Positions 46,140 through 57,019 are shown, counted from the first letter of the stretch. The stretch: 64,000 nucleotides of DNA from Micropterix aruncella (GCA_944548615.1 OX155961.1:18231334-18295333), one strand, 5' to 3'. Numbers and translations are program-made. Notes: generated by a model not told the origin, from the letters alone.

Positions 46140-46792
46140 GCCCATGATGAGGTGGCCACGATGACCCATGTGTTCAGGGTCGGTCACACTCACGGGTCAA
46201 CACCCATCCGACGGCCTCCCCGCATGGGGTGCGAATCCTGGGTAGGATACTGGGTCAACCAGTCTCCCCTGGGAATCAAACCTCTGGCGCCCCTGGACGG
46301 TCTGCACACCGTGCGGCGCAAGCCAATCGATTGTGCTCTCCGACTAACAGTCGGGGGAGTCTGGGAACTGTATTGTTTCCTACAGAGCGGGGGTGGTTGT
46401 CTACCTTACGGCGACTGCTCTTGAAATGACCATTGGCCATCCGATCCCGGTTCAGAGTCGGGCAAAGGACGCCTTGGTCCGCGATAGATTCGGTTCACTC
46501 CGTTTCACCGCTTCGTAAGGGAGAGGACCGCGCAAGCGACCTCGAACTCGGAACCAATCGAGAGACCGGAGAAATCTGGTCACAATTGGAAGTGAGGGCG
46601 CGAGTATCTCGAGCCCGCCGGGTTTATTCCTGGCTAACTCGCGGTAAGGCGTTGGACTCTCACGGGTTGTGACGTAGCTGGACGTAGAATTGTACTGTCC
46701 AAAGTCTTCTACGTTCACTGCAGGGCGACAGAACGACTAATCGTTAAAACGTCCTGTAGTGACAGGCTCGCCCGTTGTAGTCGACACCGCAA
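46140..46792 (+). repeat. GC-rich dispersed repeat Z, copy 3 (most complete)
   Basis: The longest copy. In order: GTTCAGGGTCGGTC, GGGTCAACACCCATCCGACG, CTGGACGGTCTGCACACCGT, CAGTCGGGGGAGTCTGGGAA, TTGTCTACCTTACGGCGACT, CCGCGATAGATTCGGTTCAC, GAGACCGGAGAAATCTGG, CGCGGTAAGGCGTTGGACTC, AAGTCTTCTACGTTCACTGC and the 3' end GACAGGCTCGCCCGTTGTAG. Each block recurs in at least one other copy. The frame 46152-46424 reads 'PLDGLHTVRRKPIDCALRLT', like copies 1, 2 and 6. GTAAGGCGTTGGACTC and GGTTCGCC-like words recall serine-type tRNA arms, but the spacing is too wide for a tRNA. Confidence 0.75.
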
Positions 46793-46849
46793 GATGTATG
46801 TAACTAACTATGTAATGGAATTTAATGTAACTCATTTAACCATCTTTCA

Positions 46850-47140
46850 AGGATCGTAGCGTCACGAAAATTGGCAGCTGTATGTAGTTCTGATGACAAT
46901 ACAATAATATGGTACTGTCGAACTGATCTGACGATGGAGTCGGAAGATATGAACTGGAACTTCATGATGGAACATCGTATCATAGCTGTGTTTGGACTTG
47001 TTAGAAAAGTCTTGGAATGAACTTTGACCACGATTGGAACTTTGACCACGACCATCACATCTGATGATGAAGCCGGAAGATAGGCACTGGCAATCCATGA
47101 TGAAATATCGTATCATAGCCGTGTGTATGTGAATATCGTA
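46850..47140 (+). repeat. repeat W, two units
   Basis: A first unit at 46850-46985 ('GATGACAATACAATAATATG', 'GACGATGGAGTCGGAAGATA', 'TTCATGATGGAACATCGTAT') and a second, shorter unit at 47040-47140 ('GATGATGAAGCCGGAAGATA', 'CCATGATGAAATATCGTATC'). Both are related to 5083-5190. Confidence 0.65.
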
Positions 47141-47212
47141 TCATAGCCCAAAAATGTTTTTGTGTTTTTTTAAACTATTAATATATTTTAATTATAATTT
47201 TATGATATAGTC

Positions 47213-47520
47213 TTTGATATTCGGGGATACAAAATAAATATGATATTGGTGAGTTATTTTTGTTTTTTCTCAGTACACATATCTGAATATTTTGATATCT
47301 TGGTTTTTTACGCCTCCGACCTTGTAAAATGTCATACTGATAGCCAATAATTTGAGCTTCGATATTCGGTGATACAAAATAAAAATGACATTGGTGAGTT
47401 ATTTTTGTTTCTTTTTAATATAAATACCTGAATATTTTGACATCTTAATTTATACAGTCGCCAACCTTTTAATAGCTCCTACTGAGAGCTATTACTTTGA
47501 TATTCAGATATACAAAACAA
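47213..47520 (+). repeat. ~145-bp tandem repeat
   Basis: Two full units and the start of a third. 'GATATTCGGGGATACAAAAT', 'TTGGTGAGTTATTTTTGTTT' and 'CTGAATATTTTGA(C/T)ATCTT' recur at 47216, 47362 and, for the first block, about 47501. A diverged piece of the unit (AGTTATTTTTGTTTATTTTC, CTGAATATCTTGATTTTTG) is at 47960-48030. No coding signal. Confidence 0.75.
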
Positions 47521-48184
47521 ATAAATATATTAAAAAGGATAAAAAAACAACTGTCGTTAGAGAAATTAAACTACCTTTTATATTTAACATTATTTTTATT
47601 ACATTTTTAATGAAATATTTGGGGTTTATGTATATCTTCAAATGCATACATGTATATTTCTGGGAAATACTTCATCAGACCTTACATTTGACACTAAACA
47701 TGATATATTTATGTTTTTGACATTTGGACATTTGGATTTAGATAACTACTTACTTAATAATTATACAGTTAAGGTACCATGTGATAATGGGATTACATAG
47801 CGATTCATACAACATATAACATAAAGATTTTAACAATACGAGTACTTTTAAATCAATTCAAGCATTTCGAAGTTATAGTGGAATTAAGAAACGGAAAATA
47901 TTCATAGATGAACCCTGAACACATTACACTCCTTTTTTGTTGGGCAGTCGTGTGGTACACATGATGTTAGTAAGTTATTTTTGTTTATTTTCAATATAGA
48001 TACCTGAATATCTTGATTTTTGTATATTCACAGCGGCGGAGCAACGCTGACCATTATAGATAATATAATTTCTAACATCAGATCGGCGAAATAGCCCTCA
48101 AACTACAAGTGACATCAAACAACGGTCAATCTTGTGGAATTGTTCTAATTCCCAGTAGCATTGACTACATCTAACAGATCAACT

Positions 48185-48778
48185 AGAGCTGTCAACTACA
48201 ACGGGCGAACCCGTCACCTCAAAAAGTTTTAACGATATTAGATCGTTATGTCTCCCGTGAGGGATACGTAGAAGCCTTGGGACGAAAACAGGCCTCTGTC
48301 TAGTTACGCCACTCGACCGTAAAAGACCAACGCCTTACCGCGGGATAACCAGGTTAATCACTCAGCGGGCCGACACTCGCGCCCTTACTTCCAGTTGTAA
48401 CCATATTTCTCCGGTCTCCTGACCGGTTACAGGTCCGAGATCGCTTGCGCGGTTCTCTCTCTTACCTCGCGGTGATACGGTGTAGACAGATATATTCGGT
48501 AGACCAAATCTATCGCGGACCACGGCATCCTTTACCTGGCTGTTCACCCAGTATCAAGTAGCCGATTAGTCGTTTAAAAAGCAGTTGCCGTAAGGTTAAC
48601 AACTATTCCGCTCTATATTAGATAGTACTGTTTCCAGACACCCCCGACTGTCAGTCGGAGTGTGAAATCCGAATTTGCGCATACCGTATGGGTCTTGACC
48701 CGGGCGTTTGACCGACCCTAAACACATGTGTCTTAGTGGCCTAACTGCAACAGGGCCCATCAGGTCCCTAGTTTGGTA
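48185..48778 (-). repeat. GC-rich dispersed repeat Z, copy 4
   Basis: Reverse-complement match to copy 3 with internal deletions: CAACTACAACGGGCGAACCC at the left (family 3' end), then CCAACGCCTTACCGCGGGAT, TTTCTCCGGTCTCCTGACCG, CTATCGCGGACCACGGCATC, CGTAAGGTTAACAACT and GACCCGGGCGTTTGACCGAC at the right. The block with 'LLDGLRTVRR' is deleted in this copy. Confidence 0.75.
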
Positions 48779-48815
48779 GCTAGGATTTTATTACGAAACA
48801 CAATGTATATACACT

Positions 48816-49164
48816 GCCCGGTGGCATAGTGGTTAGGTCACCTGATCTTACGTTGTAAGGTCCCGGATTCGATTCCCGGCTGGGTCACCATTTTCCGTTG
48901 GGATCTAATTAACGGAATTGCATTTTCAATTCTGTTGATCGAATTCAATAACAAGACACACACTTACACACATGTTACACGCATACATGCATATAAACAC
49001 GTCATAGTACGGTTGGTTGTAAGAAAATGTCATATAACAATAAACCCGCCCATTGTGAAATTTCGCAATAAAGGGTAGAAACAAACATGTATAACATTCA
49101 TAGTTTCAAACATTCTTTTAGTCGGCGTTCGTGGCGCTATAACCACGCCAATACGGTATTATAT
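48816..49164 (+). mobile_element. tRNA-derived SINE
   Basis: The first 75 bases (48816-48890) are tRNA-like, ending GGGTCACCA. They have an A box TGGCATAGTGG (48822-48832) and a B box GGATTCGATTCC (48865-48876) spaced 32 bases apart. An anticodon-like arm can be drawn with loop ACGTTGT, but the acceptor stem pairs poorly, so this is not a functional tRNA. It is followed by a ~270-bp unrelated body with ACACACTTACACACATG and 'CGTGGCGCTATAACCACGCC', and an (AAATAAAT)n tail near 49165-49190. Transcription would be by RNA polymerase III, and mobilisation by a LINE. Confidence 0.7.
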
Positions 49165-49300
49165 TTTGTAATAAAATAAATAAATAAAAATAAAATACAA
49201 ACGGAGCTGCCATGGCATTCACCGACCGGATTCGGGCCCATCATTTTCACACTTCTGGGGGGTGAGGAGTGGATTCCGGACTAACGACCGGCTGCGGTTG
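49165..49300 (-). repeat. second R2-like 3' UTR fragment
   Basis: 49253-49298 (CTTCTGGGGGGTGAGGAGTG, GATTCCGGACTAACGACCGG) matches 41821-41868 and has the same orientation as the R2-like ORF. Read on the minus strand it continues through GAAAATGATGGGCCCGAATC to a (TATTT)n tail that coincides with the SINE tail. No coding part remains. Confidence 0.7.
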
Positions 49301-50084
49301 TATGGTCAGTATTAAAAATGCCTTATACTCATGCAATTATAACGCGACTATCAAATTTGATACGTACCCCAGAGATATTTGCAGCAGTTCGACTTTACAT
49401 GAACGCTCCGTTCGAAAACATGTGTGAGGACTTCGCCCACATATCAGTCAACAAAATAAGTAATTTCTTTAGAATCCAAAACCGCAAATACGCTCAAATA
49501 TACACGAGTCAACTGCAATTAAATTCCAACTAAATTCGGCATTTACCGCACACTCAGCTGATGACTAATACCAATTCTTCTGATCGATACGAATTGACAC
49601 ACTTATTCTCCCCCACTCATTGAACATTGCTTCATACATACCATATAAAAAGCAGTACATTCGATCGATATTTCATCATCCTCTAGGCGGTCGTTACCCG
49701 CTCATTAACAAGTACGCGCTCTCTGCAGTCATCCTCTGGCGGCAGTTAACCGCATCGTCCACGAGTTCTCGCGCTCTTCATTATCTTCGAGTCGACAATA
49801 ACCGCGCTTATACTTCGCGATCATCATCATCCTCAAATCTATCGCCGCGCTTCATACTTCGGATACACAACTGCGACACTTACTTCGAGCACACACTACA
49901 CATACTCGGCGACTCACTAATCAAGGCGTTACAAACTGGCAACCGATCACATACCTTCTGAATAAATACTTCAACTTCAGCATCAACGACTTTCAATACG
50001 GAGAAAACCCCTTGATGAGAACCGCCCTTCACTCACGAGAAATCGGAGTCTAGTGTAAGGTGGCCACCCTCACACATGCATCTA
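49301..50084. other. unassigned DNA
   Basis: Two plus-strand frames (49318-49533, 71 codons; 49620-49961, 113 codons) have no recognisable motif. The second is Ser/Arg-rich. It is somewhat C-rich compared with its neighbours. It may belong to the unit that carries repeat Y, but there is no match at 3.5 kb beyond GCTAGAGATTGGG. Confidence 0.35.
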
Positions 50085-50196
50085 CGCTAGAGATTGGGCG
50101 ACGAAGCGTACAAAGGATACTGCACGAATTAAAGTTAACATAAACATAATGCACGAATTAATGACATAATAAATTGCATTTTGTGTACAGGTCACG
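50085..50196 (+). repeat. repeat Y, left half (interrupted)
   Basis: Matches the reverse complement of 3420-3524: GCTAGAGATTGGGCGAC, GCGTACAAAG, AATTAAAGTTAACAT and GCACGAATTAATGACA. The match breaks at the end of the 3-kb element and resumes at 53207. Confidence 0.85.
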
Positions 50197-53100
50197 CGAT
50201 AAGAGCTGGCACGTTCACAGTACTCACTGTAGAGAGTTGATTTTTTCTATATCTCTATCTTTAAAATTGTAAGCTATACTTTTCACTACCATATCAGCGA
50301 CAGTGATAATATTACCTTCCAGTGGGATAGGCTTCCAACACCTTGTCTAATAATTTCCCTCTGTATTTACTTCCTCAATGAAACAAATCTTTTCCAATTA
50401 ATAATCCATATATTAACCCAAATGCATATATTAACAATTAAATTTATAAATTCTTCTATTTAGTTTAAGTACTACTATCGTGAATTATATTTATTATAAT
50501 GAGCGCCTAATTCACCACAATATTTACAATTTCTTCTTGAGTTATTTCGATCGATCATTTGTCGATGACAACAATGGCTGCGTTCAGTCGATTGTTAATA
50601 AAATAATATTAATAATGATAATGCATGAGTTTAAATCTCCGCCGTGAAATTCGACAATTAGATTCTAATCCCTTATTTACTTAAATATGTTCAATGTCAA
50701 TTTATATTGAAACATGAATCGTAATGTTACATACAACAATAAAATTACTTATAACTAACATACTGTCAACTAGTCGATGGCGTTCCAGTGATATAATGAA
50801 TTTAAATGACCGCAGTCGCTAATGCCCGATATAAACTACGACCTGGTTACCTTCCAGTCCACTGGTTGTCCATATGGTTTTCGTTCTATTATTTCTATTA
50901 ATACTATTCCCTCCCCGTTATCCGTGGAACCCCATCGATCAGTCAAAAACCTTAGAACAATATAATCTACAATTCCTTATCTTTAATTTTAACGTAACAT
51001 TCAGTATAATTCGAATGTTTCCTTAACTAGTTTCCAAATTAAGAGCACATTTATATAATGGCTGGTGTCTGAATCAACGGAGTTAGCAAGGCTAACTCTC
51101 TTCCAATTTAAATGAGAGTCTGACTAGAGGTTTACCTCGTATAATTATCAACGACTCTTCCTGTCAATCGATGTTAAATGACTCATTTTTAGTTAACGTG
51201 CAAATATGTAGAAATCACGCTTTTACGTTACTACTACTTATCATTTCTAATAATTCTCAACAAACCCCACAAACTCTAATATTTATAACCCAAAAAAAAA
51301 AATATACAACAATGACAATATTGGTTGCTAGCTTCGGCCCAAATAATTAAATAACGCCAGCTTCGGCAAAATAAACTTACATATTTTTAGTACATCTTTG
51401 CCGACAATAACTCTCGGCTATACTTCCCGTATTTACAGCTGCATTGCACAATTATGCACTTATAACTAAATGTCAATCTTCGATGTGTTGTTGCATTCCT
51501 AGAAATCTGCCATACCACGACGAATGTCTTTTTAGAAACCCCAACCTCTTCGCTATCGTACTGCAATTCCAAGCCGTTACTGCGTTCTCGTCAATATTTT
51601 AATTGTATTTCACCGCTATGTTATGCACCTCCGAAGAACGCTCGCAATGTTGTGATATATTAATCTGACTTTGCCTCGTCGCCATCTTTGATATAATTTC
51701 CGTATTGCAACCCGACGAAATCTCGTACTTCTATTTTATTTGAAATGTTGGATTTTTACATGCCAACTCGCGTAGCTCTCTCGATTCACATTTTTAGCAC
51801 TGGATTTTCAATTATTTGTTCGTTTTAGTGTCTTTGTAAAAAGCGCCTCAATGACGAGTGCGATAAAGCGTTTCTGTGATGTACGATCTGCACACTTTAT
51901 ACGAATTTAAATGAACTGGGCACTAAGATGCTTCACAGCATCTCAGTGCCCTTATTTTAAACTGTTTTATCCTCACATCTGAGCCCCAAGATATACTTTT
52001 CTTTCCCAAACTTTCGCAGCTTTTGTGTGTGCAACTAAAATTTCTTAATGGATGCCGGAAGCAACTCGTCCATCCTTTATATAACACCCCTATCGATGTG
52101 ACCTTTTTTTGATAATTTAACCCACAACTATTGACTAATCAATCATAAAACGATCTGATTTATCTATTTTTTTGTTAAATAACGCTCTGCCACATTGCTA
52201 ACAAGCGAATTTCTTAACGATAATTCGTGCTTCTACTTCTACATATGATTTTAAGTATTTATTTTACGTATTATGAGAAATTGATGTTTCATATTCGGCG
52301 GGAAATCTTCATACTTTGACTTAATCTTGCCGCCTTTCTTTCGCGTCGTTTCCGCTTTCGCATTTGAAAGCGAAATAATATAACTATTTTATTTCAATTT
52401 TATTTATTGATAGTATTTTTATCTAGTAATTCCTCTATTTTAATTAAGTGTTTCTAAATTTCCTCATTTTAACTATTAAATTTTATTTTGACTGGCAATT
52501 ATTTGGTGAAAAATTCTTTTAATTTCATTAATTCGGCTTTCTTCCATCGATGTCGATTATGTTTTCCAATTTCTCTTAATAATAAATTAAATGTTCTTCA
52601 AATGACTTTATCAATATTGCTATTAATTCTCCCATAATTCCTACTATTTAATGAACCCCTTTTTATATTTCTTTGAAAAACCAATCGGTCGACTTTTTTA
52701 AGACCATAAACATGCTTCTATTGTCTATTTGTCAATTATTGATATTTACGTCGATTTTTCGTAAAAATCTCAAAATATGCTAATTTCTTGCCAAATATTC
52801 CTGATTGTCTATATTTAAACCCCTAATGATGTCCTTAACTCTCAAGAACCACTCAAAACCCCTTTATTTATGTGACGCTGGCACTGCACTCTATAGTTTA
52901 GCAACTGACATTCTTCATCTGTCAAGTTTAGTTCCTAATTAAATCGCTAGATGTCACTATGATCTTTTTAAAGTACACTTTAATTTTAAAAATTCGATTA
53001 ATCTATTTCCGGTTAGCTTAGAGCTGCTAAGCGATCATGTGATGATTTTCAGATCATTACATCACACTAATGCAATGTCACTATACTTGACCGCGAGCGA

Positions 53101-53206
53101 GAGAGACGGAAAGACTTTTGATGATGCGCATCAAGTGAAAGTCACGTCGCGCGTCACGACATTGCATTAGTGTGAGTACTGTGAACGTGCCAGCTCTCGC
53201 CGCGGC
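50197..53206. mobile_element. 3-kb element with terminal inverted repeats inserted in repeat Y
   Basis: The left end contains GAGCTGGCACGTTCACAGTA followed by CTCA (about 50211-50234). The right end holds its exact complement (about 53172-53195). Outside this 24-bp core the ends continue as CACGCGATAA and, complemented, TGCCGCGGCG, with mostly transitions, giving about 36 bp in all. Flanks GTGTACAGG and CTATACCTG may be a worn 9-bp target duplication. The interior is A/T-rich and has no frame longer than 61 codons, so no transposase is visible. It could be a non-autonomous or decayed DNA transposon. The superfamily is unknown. Confidence 0.8.
53064..53174. repeat. inner hairpin near the right end of the 3-kb element
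   Basis: CACACTAATGCAATGTC at 53064 and GACATTGCATTAGTGTG at about 53157 are perfect complements flanking a GC-rich ~75-bp loop with CGCGAGCGAGAGAGACGG. The left end of the element has no equivalent, so the ends are asymmetric. Confidence 0.75.
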
Positions 53207-53300
53207 ACCTATACCTGCACTTTCGTCAAAAAAAATGTTATTACTGTGTTTATTCGTGCAAATTACGTTACTTCAAAAGTTACCGTTTCCTTGCGCCACC
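53207..53300 (+). repeat. repeat Y, right half
   Basis: Resumes the match to the reverse complement of 3310-3410: CTTTCGTCAA, TTTATTCGTGCAAATTACGT, then CTTGCGCCACCCTGTA. Confidence 0.85.
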
Positions 53301-53576
53301 CTGTATTTATTTACGCAATTGTTATAAAATCTTCATCATTTTATACATAAAAATTAATCTCCGTGCGTTAGTCTCGCAAGATCTCGAAAATTGATCTCGA
53401 CCGATTTGAATTATTATTTTTTTGTTTTGTTTGCCTTGATTCAGGGGTGGTTTACAAAAAAAAATATTTAGGAAAAATTAAAAAAAAACAACTGAAAATC
53501 GAAAAAAATCGAAATTGGTCATTTTGGGAAATGGGCCATCCATAACTGTTATTCATTCCGTGCGATTGTGTAAAAT

Positions 53577-53777
53577 TTCAAAAAGTCGAAAAAGTCGAAG
53601 AAGTCAAAAGAATCGAAAAAGTTAAAAAATTTAAAAAAGACGAAAAAGTCGAAAAGTCAAAAACGTCAAAAAAGTCGAAAAAGTCAAAAAAGTCCAAAAA
53701 CTCGAAAAATGCAGAAAAGTCGAAAAAGTCGGAAAAGTCAAAAAGTAAAAAAAGCCGAAAAGTCGAAAAACTCAAAC
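53577..53777. repeat. degenerate AAAAAGTCG minisatellite
   Basis: About 200 bp of imperfect 9-12-bp units (GTCGAAAAAGTC variants). The 68-codon Phe/Asp-rich minus-strand frame over it is an artefact of the repeat. Confidence 0.95.
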
Positions 53778-54439
53778 CGTACATGATTCGGCCATATTAT
53801 AGATTTTAATTAATTGGATTTGGAAGTTTGATTAGGATCAATAAACGCTTATGAAGAGTTACAATCAAATCAATTTTAGGTGGTACGAAGTTCACCGGGT
53901 CATCTAGTATCATATAAAATAAATATAATCAAAAAAGTGAACAAAGTGGCTGGAAGGGTCGAAATTTCTCGCAACATACGATGTAGGTTGACCCAATGTG
54001 CGATGGAGTGGGGGTTTTATCTCCCACGTGGGTGACGCTATTACAGGCTTCAGGTAACGAGGCTCACATCGTTTGTTGATACTCAAAACAAAACGGATGC
54101 TGGAGCTAAACGTACCATGAATTAATCCGCAGGGGGCAATTATTATTAAACTGAAGCGTAAAAAGATCGGAGAAAATGAGTCCTTAAGAAATAAAGTCGA
54201 GGCTGTGGTGTGTCTATGCCAATTCTATATTTTGAGATTCTGCGATAGTGCCGGATTAACCTATATAAAAGCCCTTAGACCGTCGAAATCTTAGGCCCCT
54301 CTGCAATCTCAGGGCCCCTATTTTTTCGAAAACGCGCTGTTGACCGTGCAATAGTCAGAATGGAACTAATCTATGTTGTATAAAAAACTAAAGCATCGGC
54401 AACATCGAATTCTTTATATGCTACTTATACCCAGAAGGT
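53778..54439. other. unassigned DNA
   Basis: No recognised gene. Contains a patch near 54240-54320 with 'AGACCGTCGAAATCTTAGGCCCCTCTGC' type sequence. No open frame with a motif. Confidence 0.4.
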
Positions 54440-55178
54440 ATAGGTACTACGTTTGGTCAGCGAACCTATATATTCATTGCCCCAAGGTTTTTCAATGCTC
54501 TTCCTGGCGACATAAAATCAGCACAAAATAAGACCTACTTTAAAAGGCTGCTTAGAAACTGGCTTGTAAAAGAGGGAAGACAGGGAATTTTAAAAATATT
54601 GGACATTATAATGTAACCCGGACATTTGAATATTTTGAATCTTATATTGTATTATGTTATATTATTATTATTTTATTTATTATTATTATTACTATTATTA
54701 TGTTTTAGCGTATATTAAGAGATATTTTTTTTTAGTTTTAACACTATTTTATCTTAGTTATAAGTAAAATGCAGGACTATTTTGTTTAAATTCTTATTCT
54801 AATTTTTGCTATTTAAATTGTTTTGTTTTGTTTTTATTTGAATTTATTTGCTGACATTTTAGTTTTCCACTTCTAACTTTAATTTAATTATTTAATTTAA
54901 GTATTTAGTCATTTTTAGTATGTTTTTGCAATTCTATTATTTTGTACGCCATTTTTATAATTACGGTATTGTTGCAGGCACATTCAAAAATAAATGTATA
55001 CCTTAGAACAGGTACCGGCCTAGTTAGGTGACGTTGCCACTAGACTGCCATGTATTCTTTTTTCTGCTTTTGATTCAATTTTGTAAGTATTTCTATGGAT
55101 AATGCCTGCGCTGAAATTGTTTACTGTTATTTTTAATATTTGCATTACTTATATATATAAATAAATAAATAAATGCTA
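54440..55178 (+). pseudogene. LINE-H C-terminus and 3' UTR, copy 1
   Basis: The plus-strand frame reads GTTFGQRTYIFIAPRFFNAL, then PGDIKSAQNKTYFKRLLRNW and LVKEGRQGILKIL before TAA (about 54614). Copy 3 has the parallel 'FFGPRMYNNLPEAIKSSENT', 'FKKSLTDWLLE'. The 3' UTR of about 560 bp ends with a conserved CCTTAGAACAGGTACCGGCC TAGTTAGGTGACG block (54999-55031) and an (AATA)n tail. Only the last ~60 codons of the ORF remain. Confidence 0.75.
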
Positions 55179-55539
55179 ACTAGCTGTTGCCCGCGGCTTC
55201 GCTTCGCGTAGAGTTTCGAAGCGGGTTGTTAAGAACAATGGCGTTTATTTGCGTTTTGGGATGCTACCTTTAGGTAAATAGTGCAATCATTTTAGATGTA
55301 TCTTTCAGATGCACGCTACATATCTCGTAGGCGTAGGTATGCCTCTTGTCCCTAGCCACCCACCGCCTTCCGCCGAACGCTAACATTGCTGGGCCGCCGC
55401 TAGATATATCGCTTGCTCCCGCTGCTAATTTCATAATATCTTAAACTATACCATCTAAATTTACATTATACGGCAAATTTTATTTCCATTTAATGCTCGT
55501 GATGATGAAATAATTTATTTTGTCAATTTTATTTATTTT

Positions 55540-55800
55540 ATTTTATCTTACATATACATTCAAATTCATGAGCACAGCAGAAAATTAAATGACAATTTAG
55601 ACAATGCTTGTATGCTTTTGAAGTTATATACACATCTGTCTGAGCCCAGGTTACATAGCACATACATTAAACGCAAATGATTACCTTTCAATTGTGCTAA
55701 GCAAAGAGCAGCCGAGCCCCTTGCTAGGCAACCCTGTGTTAAGGCGAGCTCACTTCGGGAGTCTCACTAGAGTGCCACGGTTGTGTCAAGGAAATATCTA
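55540..55800 (-). repeat. LINE 3' UTR nested in the Helitron
   Basis: Minus-strand partner of 39352-39606: TAGCAAGGGGCTCGGCTGCT, CCTGGGCTCAGACAGATGTG and an (AAATAAA)n tail at the left. No coding part. Confidence 0.65.
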
Positions 55801-56335
55801 AGATATTTGATTCATTTTTTATTGCTAAAGTCTTCTATTTGATTACTATTCATATTTTACTGCAAAAATATGATTCTTACTTTATTGCTAACGTCTTCAA
55901 CTGTATATATCTGTATGTGTATGTATGTATGTATATATGTGTATATATATTCTTAATCTTAGTTACATATTTATTTTCTACTCCTAATTTTAAGTATTTA
56001 ATAGTTTTTAAGGTAGTTGTTGCATGTTTATTCTTTTGTGATCAAATAATTATTTTATTACAATTTTTTTTTTTTAAATTTAATTTTTTTTTGTTACAAA
56101 AATATTTTGTTTTTTGTAATAATCACAATTATGAACAAGTACGCACAAAATTAAACGTTCACCTTAGAACAGGTCCCGGCCTAGTTAGGTGGCGTTGTCA
56201 CTGGACTTTGCTATGTATTCAGTTTCTGCTATTTATTCAATGTTTAAAATATTTAATGCATAGTTCCTAAGATAAAATTGTTTTAAATTATTCTTGAATT
56301 ACTTAAATAAATAAATAAATAAATAAAACTAAACA
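55801..56335 (+). repeat. LINE-H 3' UTR, copy 2, nested in the Helitron
   Basis: Shares CACCTTAGAACAGGTCCCGG CCTAGTTAGGTGGCG with copy 1 and ends in (AAATAAAT)n. There is a (TATG)n/(GTATAT)n run at 55910-55950. The 143-codon frame over it is Phe-rich translation of T-rich UTR and not a gene. Confidence 0.7.
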
Positions 56336-56745
56336 TTGCCTTATTCTTTTTCCTATTTTTTTAAACATAAAAAGCAGTTATTGTAGACTAAATATGAAAG
56401 TTGGATATATGCCGCCGCAAACTTTTTAATAGATCTTTTTAAGGCTAACGTATCTGTACTACATTTTCATGTAAATCATTTACATTTTCATGTAAATCAA
56501 ACGGTTTCATCAGCGCACGCCGATAAACAACTCACCAGCACGTCTTTTTTCTCCGTCTTGATTTACAAATATCCTGATTTCGTATAGAAGGCCAATATTT
56601 ATCACAACGAAATATAGTCTATAGTACTCATTGACAAAGTAGCTTTCCAATAGTGAAATAATCTTTTAAATCGGATGTATAGTTTCGGAGATTACCTCTT
56701 ACATACAAACTTATAAACTTTACTTCTTTATAATTTTAGTATAGA

Positions 56746-56970
56746 TAACGCTATCTCATAGTAAATGCATGCGCATGTAAACAAAACACAATCGTACTGT
56801 ACGATCGTGTGCGATTCGTACTGACAAAGTGGGCTGTCAAACCTTTTGAAGATGACATAGTGTAGACGTAACTAGCGTAATCAGTGTAATCAACGCCGGG
56901 AGAAACCGGTCTATGTCCCCGGTTCCCTATGTCCCTTTATCTCCAATACATTTTTAAAATTGAAATAAAA
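56746..56970. other. unassigned DNA downstream of the host exon
   Basis: No repeat or gene recognised. Poly(A) addition for the minus-strand gene would fall near 56965-56985. Confidence 0.4.
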
Positions 56971-56990
56971 ACCGTCATTGAATGCTATGC

Positions 56991-56996
56991 TTTATT
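56991..56996 (-). terminator. poly(A) signal AATAAA of the minus-strand exon
   Basis: On the minus strand an AATAAA hexamer lies about 24 bases after the stop codon at 57020-57022. This close spacing after a splice-bounded frame supports a genuine terminal exon. Confidence 0.65.
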
Positions 56997-57019
56997 ATGT
57001 ATAATTAGTATGACACGAC

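Larger units (their letters stand above)
55180..56745 (-). mobile_element. Helitron with Lep1-like ends, interrupted by LINE tails
   Basis: On the minus strand the element begins TCTATACTAAAATTATAAAG (56745 leftwards) and ends GCCGCGGGCAACAGCTAG at 55180. The 5' TC, the 3' CTAG, a GC-rich hairpin-forming 3' end, an A before the TC and a T after the CTAG fit insertion between A and T without target duplication, as Helitrons do. The end sequences resemble the widespread Lep1-type non-autonomous family. No Rep/helicase ORF is present. Two LINE tails (55540-55800 minus; about 55801-56335 plus) have inserted inside it. Confidence 0.82.

Noticed and set aside
46600..46792. tRNA-Ser gene in repeat Z
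   Set aside because: The words resembling D-arm and T-arm are ~130 bases apart and no cloverleaf can be drawn.
48816..48890. Functional tRNA gene
   Set aside because: A and B boxes are good, but the acceptor stem does not pair, position 33 of the anticodon loop is C, and the sequence continues into a SINE-like body. Called a SINE head instead.
53578..53784. Phe/Asp-rich 68-codon frame
   Set aside because: Product of the AAAAAGTCG minisatellite.
55839..56270. 143-codon Phe/Tyr-rich plus-strand frame as a membrane protein
   Set aside because: It lies over a T-rich LINE 3' UTR that shares its conserved block with two other copies.
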